Assembly: GCA_051649345.1 (NCBI GenBank)
Contig: JBOFGX010000341.1
Span: 1-8,502 of the forward strand
DNA from: Leadbetterella sp051649345
Lineage (GTDB): Bacteria > Bacteroidota > Bacteroidia > Cytophagales > Spirosomataceae
Length of the DNA stretch: 8,502 nucleotides
Direction: 5' to 3'
Positions 6,360-8,502 of this stretch are shown piece by piece (position 1 is the first letter of the stretch; each line of letters begins with the position of its first letter). Both the position numbers and the translations under genes were made by a program. The notes beneath the pieces were generated by a model, which saw nothing but the letters and a program-made list of their open reading frames with translations, was not told the DNA's origin and made no database searches.

Positions 6360-6935
6360 ATGATAACCGACAAAACCCTCGTGGAAGCTTGTATTAGGCA
6401 AGAACGAGCAGCTCAGTATGAGCTGTACAATAGGTTTTCGGGGAAACTTTTTGCCATAGCATTAAGATATTGTAAATGTAAAGAAGAGGCTCAGGATGTT
6501 CTACAAATTGCATTTTTGAAGATTTATCAAAATCTAGAAAAATTCAGATTTGATTGTCCTTTGGAGGCTTGGTTAAAGCGTGTCACAATCAATACATCCA
6601 TTCGGCATATACAATCGTCCAAAAAAATGGAAAGTTTAGAAAGTATAGAGTTTGGAAATGCTGAATTTACTGTTTATGAAAACGATGCTTTGATGAATCT
6701 ACAAGTAGAAGACATACACAAGATTCTCGATTCGCTTCCAGAAGGATGTAGAGTTATCTTCCAAATGTTTGCTATTGACGGTTATAAACACAAGGAGATC
6801 GCAGAAATTTTGAATGTTTCGGAAGGAACATCCAAATCTCAATTCGCACGAGCGAGGGATTTGATCGCAAAAAGGATTGAAAAAAAAAGTGAACATAATA
6901 CATTGAATAAAGTAAGCAATGAAAGCGTCTTTTGA
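6360..6935 (+). CDS. ECF-family RNA polymerase sigma factor
   Basis: This 191-residue protein is an extracytoplasmic-function sigma-70 factor that would direct RNA polymerase to a stress or envelope regulon. Region 2 (about 19-90) includes a YELYNRFSGKLFAIALRYC helix, the region 2.2 core EEAQDVLQIAF (42-52) and region 2.4 WLKRVTINTSIRH (71-83). A short acidic linker leads to region 4 (about 118-175), which has LDSLPEGCRVIFQ, the helix-turn-helix at about 143-166 (HKEIAEILNVSEGTSKSQFARAR) and a basic tail. There is no region 1.1 or 3, as expected. The stop codon lies 17 nt inside the next gene, an anti-sigma-like protein, so the two are translationally coupled. It is separated from ribD by 69 nt and a weak inverted repeat, and may have its own promoter. 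The ECF subgroup cannot be assigned by eye. Confidence 0.95.
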   Translation: MITDKTLVEACIRQERAAQYELYNRFSGKLFAIALRYCKCKEEAQDVLQIAFLKIYQNLEKFRFDCPLEAWLKRVTINTSIRHIQSSKKMESLESIEFGNAEFTVYENDALMNLQVEDIHKILDSLPEGCRVIFQMFAIDGYKHKEIAEILNVSEGTSKSQFARARDLIAKRIEKKSEHNTLNKVSNESVF

Positions 6936-8472
6936 ACAAGATTGGAGGGATAAACTTCATCAGGAAGAACACCCTCCCCCAGGCTTTGTATGGGAAAATA
7001 TAAAGGCAGAACTCGATAAGGATATTGAGAAAAGACCTTTTGTTTATTGGTGGAGGAATCCTGCATTTCTGAGGATAGCTAGTGCAGTTATGCTAGTTAT
7101 GCTTTTGGGAGTAGGGTACCAAATGTATGACGTGTCAAACGAAACGAATTTTGATTCAAAGATAGTTAGCTCCAATGAGAATGAGATAAATAAAAATCCT
7201 CAAGTGGATCAAAAACCCTCAAATACGGCATCAGTAGAAGAAAATCAAGGATATAAACAAGAGTCAATTACAAACGCAGCCGAACCCAAAAATGGTCGAA
7301 GCAATGCCCTTTCTTTATCCCAGTATCCCGTTTCTAACCGCCCAAATCTAGAAAAAACAGGGGCATTAGATAAAAAAAGTACTTCTACTGCCATAGAACA
7401 AACTGGAGATCTAGAATCTAAATTGGCCGATTTGAATATTGATTTGGATATGAATCTGGATGAGTCTCTCAATGCCTTTCATAAAGAAATGAATGATGAA
7501 CTTATGGCGGCTTCATTTTCTGATCTTAGAACAATAGCGTTTGGTATACCGAAACAGATCTCATATCCCATACCCGTATCCAGTTTTCTCATGCCCCAAA
7601 ATATTGCGTATGAGCTAGCCTATGACCCTCCATCAAATACAAAGCCAAAATCAAACGTTCACCGAAACTGGGTTAGTTTTAACATGAGTAGCAATGCGTA
7701 TCGTCTTAATCCAAATAGGTTGAATACATCAAGCAATACGAACTATGTGGGAGGGGGGGGATCCACGAATGGAATGGAGATTGCTGCAACGAGCAGCAAT
7801 GTAGGAACTCCTACTCCAGTTTCATCAGCTGATGTATATAAAAGTACATTTTCGACTTTGCAGAATAGCAACTATTCCCCGAATAGCAGTTTTAGCCAAG
7901 GACGAGACCTTAGTATTGAACTTCTATTAAGCAAGAATTTTAAAAACAAGTTTGAGCTAGTTTCTGGAATTAGTTTTTCAAAGACAAGAATTAACCAGGC
8001 TAGTAATGAGGTTGCAATAGATGCCAACACAGGAGCAGTGACTAATACGGCTTTTGCCGCGATAGAGTCTGATAAATTGAGAATAGTTACGATTGGTACT
8101 ACAAGCAATAATCGATTTACAAATAATACAATCTCAATTCCGATAGAGATCCAGAAAAATTTGAGTCTTAGTAGAAAAATGCAAATAGGGTTTGTAGCGG
8201 GATTTAGTAATGATTTTTTGGTGAAAACATGGCTAAAAAGTGATAATATCAAAGACCAAAGCCTTGCTCCTAAATCAAGTTCAAGCTTCCGGACATACAC
8301 TGTAAGTGGTTTAGGTGGAGGTGTTTTGAAGTATGCTTTAGCTAAAAACTGGAAGTTAACAGCCCGTGCTACGTATCAAAAATATCTCATGTCGGGATTA
8401 ATATCCAATGATTCTTATTCGGCTTATCCAAGCACGTTTGGGCTAGCGTATGGATTGGAATATTCGTATTGA
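6919..8472 (+). CDS. Predicted dual membrane-spanning anti-sigma factor (inner-membrane helix plus outer-membrane beta-barrel, Dma-like)
   Basis: This 517-residue, cysteine-free protein has no N-terminal signal peptide. Residues 1-46 are a hydrophilic cytoplasmic segment with the W..I...L pattern (FVWENIKAELD, 23-33) common in Bacteroidota anti-sigma-like proteins. One hydrophobic helix spans about 48-68, with Lys/Arg before it and acids after it, so the N-terminus is inside. A polar linker (about 70-248) would cross the periplasm. From about 249 I read eight amphipathic strands: 249-258, 330-340, 343-357, 400-412, 419-434, 458-474, 477-490, 505-517. Long loops (259-329, 358-399, 435-457, 491-504) alternate with short turns, as in an 8-stranded outer-membrane barrel, and the end GLEYSY fits the BAM beta-signal. 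It overlaps the sigma gene, its likely partner. Function is inferred from architecture and context. Confidence 0.82.
   Translation: MKASFEQDWRDKLHQEEHPPPGFVWENIKAELDKDIEKRPFVYWWRNPAFLRIASAVMLVMLLGVGYQMYDVSNETNFDSKIVSSNENEINKNPQVDQKPSNTASVEENQGYKQESITNAAEPKNGRSNALSLSQYPVSNRPNLEKTGALDKKSTSTAIEQTGDLESKLADLNIDLDMNLDESLNAFHKEMNDELMAASFSDLRTIAFGIPKQISYPIPVSSFLMPQNIAYELAYDPPSNTKPKSNVHRNWVSFNMSSNAYRLNPNRLNTSSNTNYVGGGGSTNGMEIAATSSNVGTPTPVSSADVYKSTFSTLQNSNYSPNSSFSQGRDLSIELLLSKNFKNKFELVSGISFSKTRINQASNEVAIDANTGAVTNTAFAAIESDKLRIVTIGTTSNNRFTNNTISIPIEIQKNLSLSRKMQIGFVAGFSNDFLVKTWLKSDNIKDQSLAPKSSSSFRTYTVSGLGGGVLKYALAKNWKLTARATYQKYLMSGLISNDSYSAYPSTFGLAYGLEYSY
7753..7760 (+). repeat. G8 homopolymer inside the anti-sigma/barrel gene
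   Basis: Eight consecutive G residues (codons 279-281 of the gene, encoding part of a GGGG stretch) stand out in AT-rich DNA. Loss of one G would cause a stop at 7802-7804, and gain of one G a stop at 7830-7832. Either removes seven of the eight predicted strands. The tract itself is certain; its use for phase variation is inference. Confidence 0.75.
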
Positions 8473-8480
8473 GGGGGTTT

Positions 8481-8488
8481 TAGATTTG
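8481..8488 (+). promoter_or_regulatory. Possible -7 element for a gene beyond the window
   Basis: TAGATTTG matches TAnnTTTG, 8 nt after the stop of the anti-sigma gene. The only upstream partner is a TTG at 8455-8457 with 23-nt spacing, which is marginal. It may be a chance match. Confidence 0.18.
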
Positions 8489-8502
8489 CTTAAAGTAATT
8501 TT

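Noticed and set aside
7872..8300. 142-residue open frame on the minus strand inside the barrel region
   Set aside because: It lies wholly antisense to a well-supported gene, shows no motif or start signal, and its hydrophobic character follows from the opposite strand of barrel codons.
6919..8472. Possibility that the anti-sigma part and the barrel part are two genes joined by a sequencing error at the G8 tract
   Set aside because: The frame is continuous as written, the first predicted strand lies before the tract, and the same architecture is known in Bacteroidota. No start codon with a promoter is seen after the tract.
1..8502. tRNA, rRNA, CRISPR array, insertion sequence, riboswitch
   Set aside because: No cloverleaf-like block, regular direct repeats, transposase frame with terminal repeats, or FMN-riboswitch-like leader before ribD was seen by eye. 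Covariance-model searches could not be run.

Overview
The window looks like chromosomal DNA of a Bacteroidota, probably a Cytophagales- or Flavobacteriia-like organism. It is AT-rich. Start codons mostly lack Shine-Dalgarno sequences. Two places match the Bacteroidota -7 promoter box (TAnnTTTG), one with a well-spaced -33 TTTG. The encoded proteins, including an SNF2 ATPase with a long N-terminal region and an ECF sigma factor paired with a barrel-bearing anti-sigma-like protein, are of Bacteroidota type. Assignment below phylum is a guess.

Left part (1-1814, minus strand): a compact operon reading right to left encodes a TetR-family repressor, a short-chain dehydrogenase and a small membrane protein cut off by the window edge. 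Gaps between genes are only 9 and 11 nt. An 18-bp palindrome (1789-1806) lies just upstream of tetR and touches a good -33/-7 promoter (1807-1838), which suggests autorepression of the whole unit. This part is visibly more AT-rich than the rest and looks accessory.

Middle (1785-6290, plus strand): a divergent intergenic region of about 210 bp carries one perfect DnaA-box sequence and leads into a 967-residue SNF2-family ATPase. A short AT-rich gap with inverted repeats and a -7 box follows, then a YciI-like small protein whose gene overlaps ribD (riboflavin biosynthesis deaminase/reductase) by 8 nt.

Right part (6360-8472, plus strand): an ECF sigma factor gene overlaps by 17 nt the gene of a 517-residue protein. 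That protein has an anti-sigma-like cytoplasmic N-terminus, one inner-membrane helix, a periplasmic linker of about 180 residues, and a C-terminal domain that reads as an 8-stranded outer-membrane beta-barrel ending in a BAM-type signal. It appears to cross both membranes in one chain, like the dual membrane-spanning anti-sigma (Dma) proteins described in Bacteroides. An uninterrupted run of eight G residues lies in the predicted first extracellular loop, where slippage would remove almost the whole barrel. This sigma/trans-envelope pair is the most interesting content of the window.
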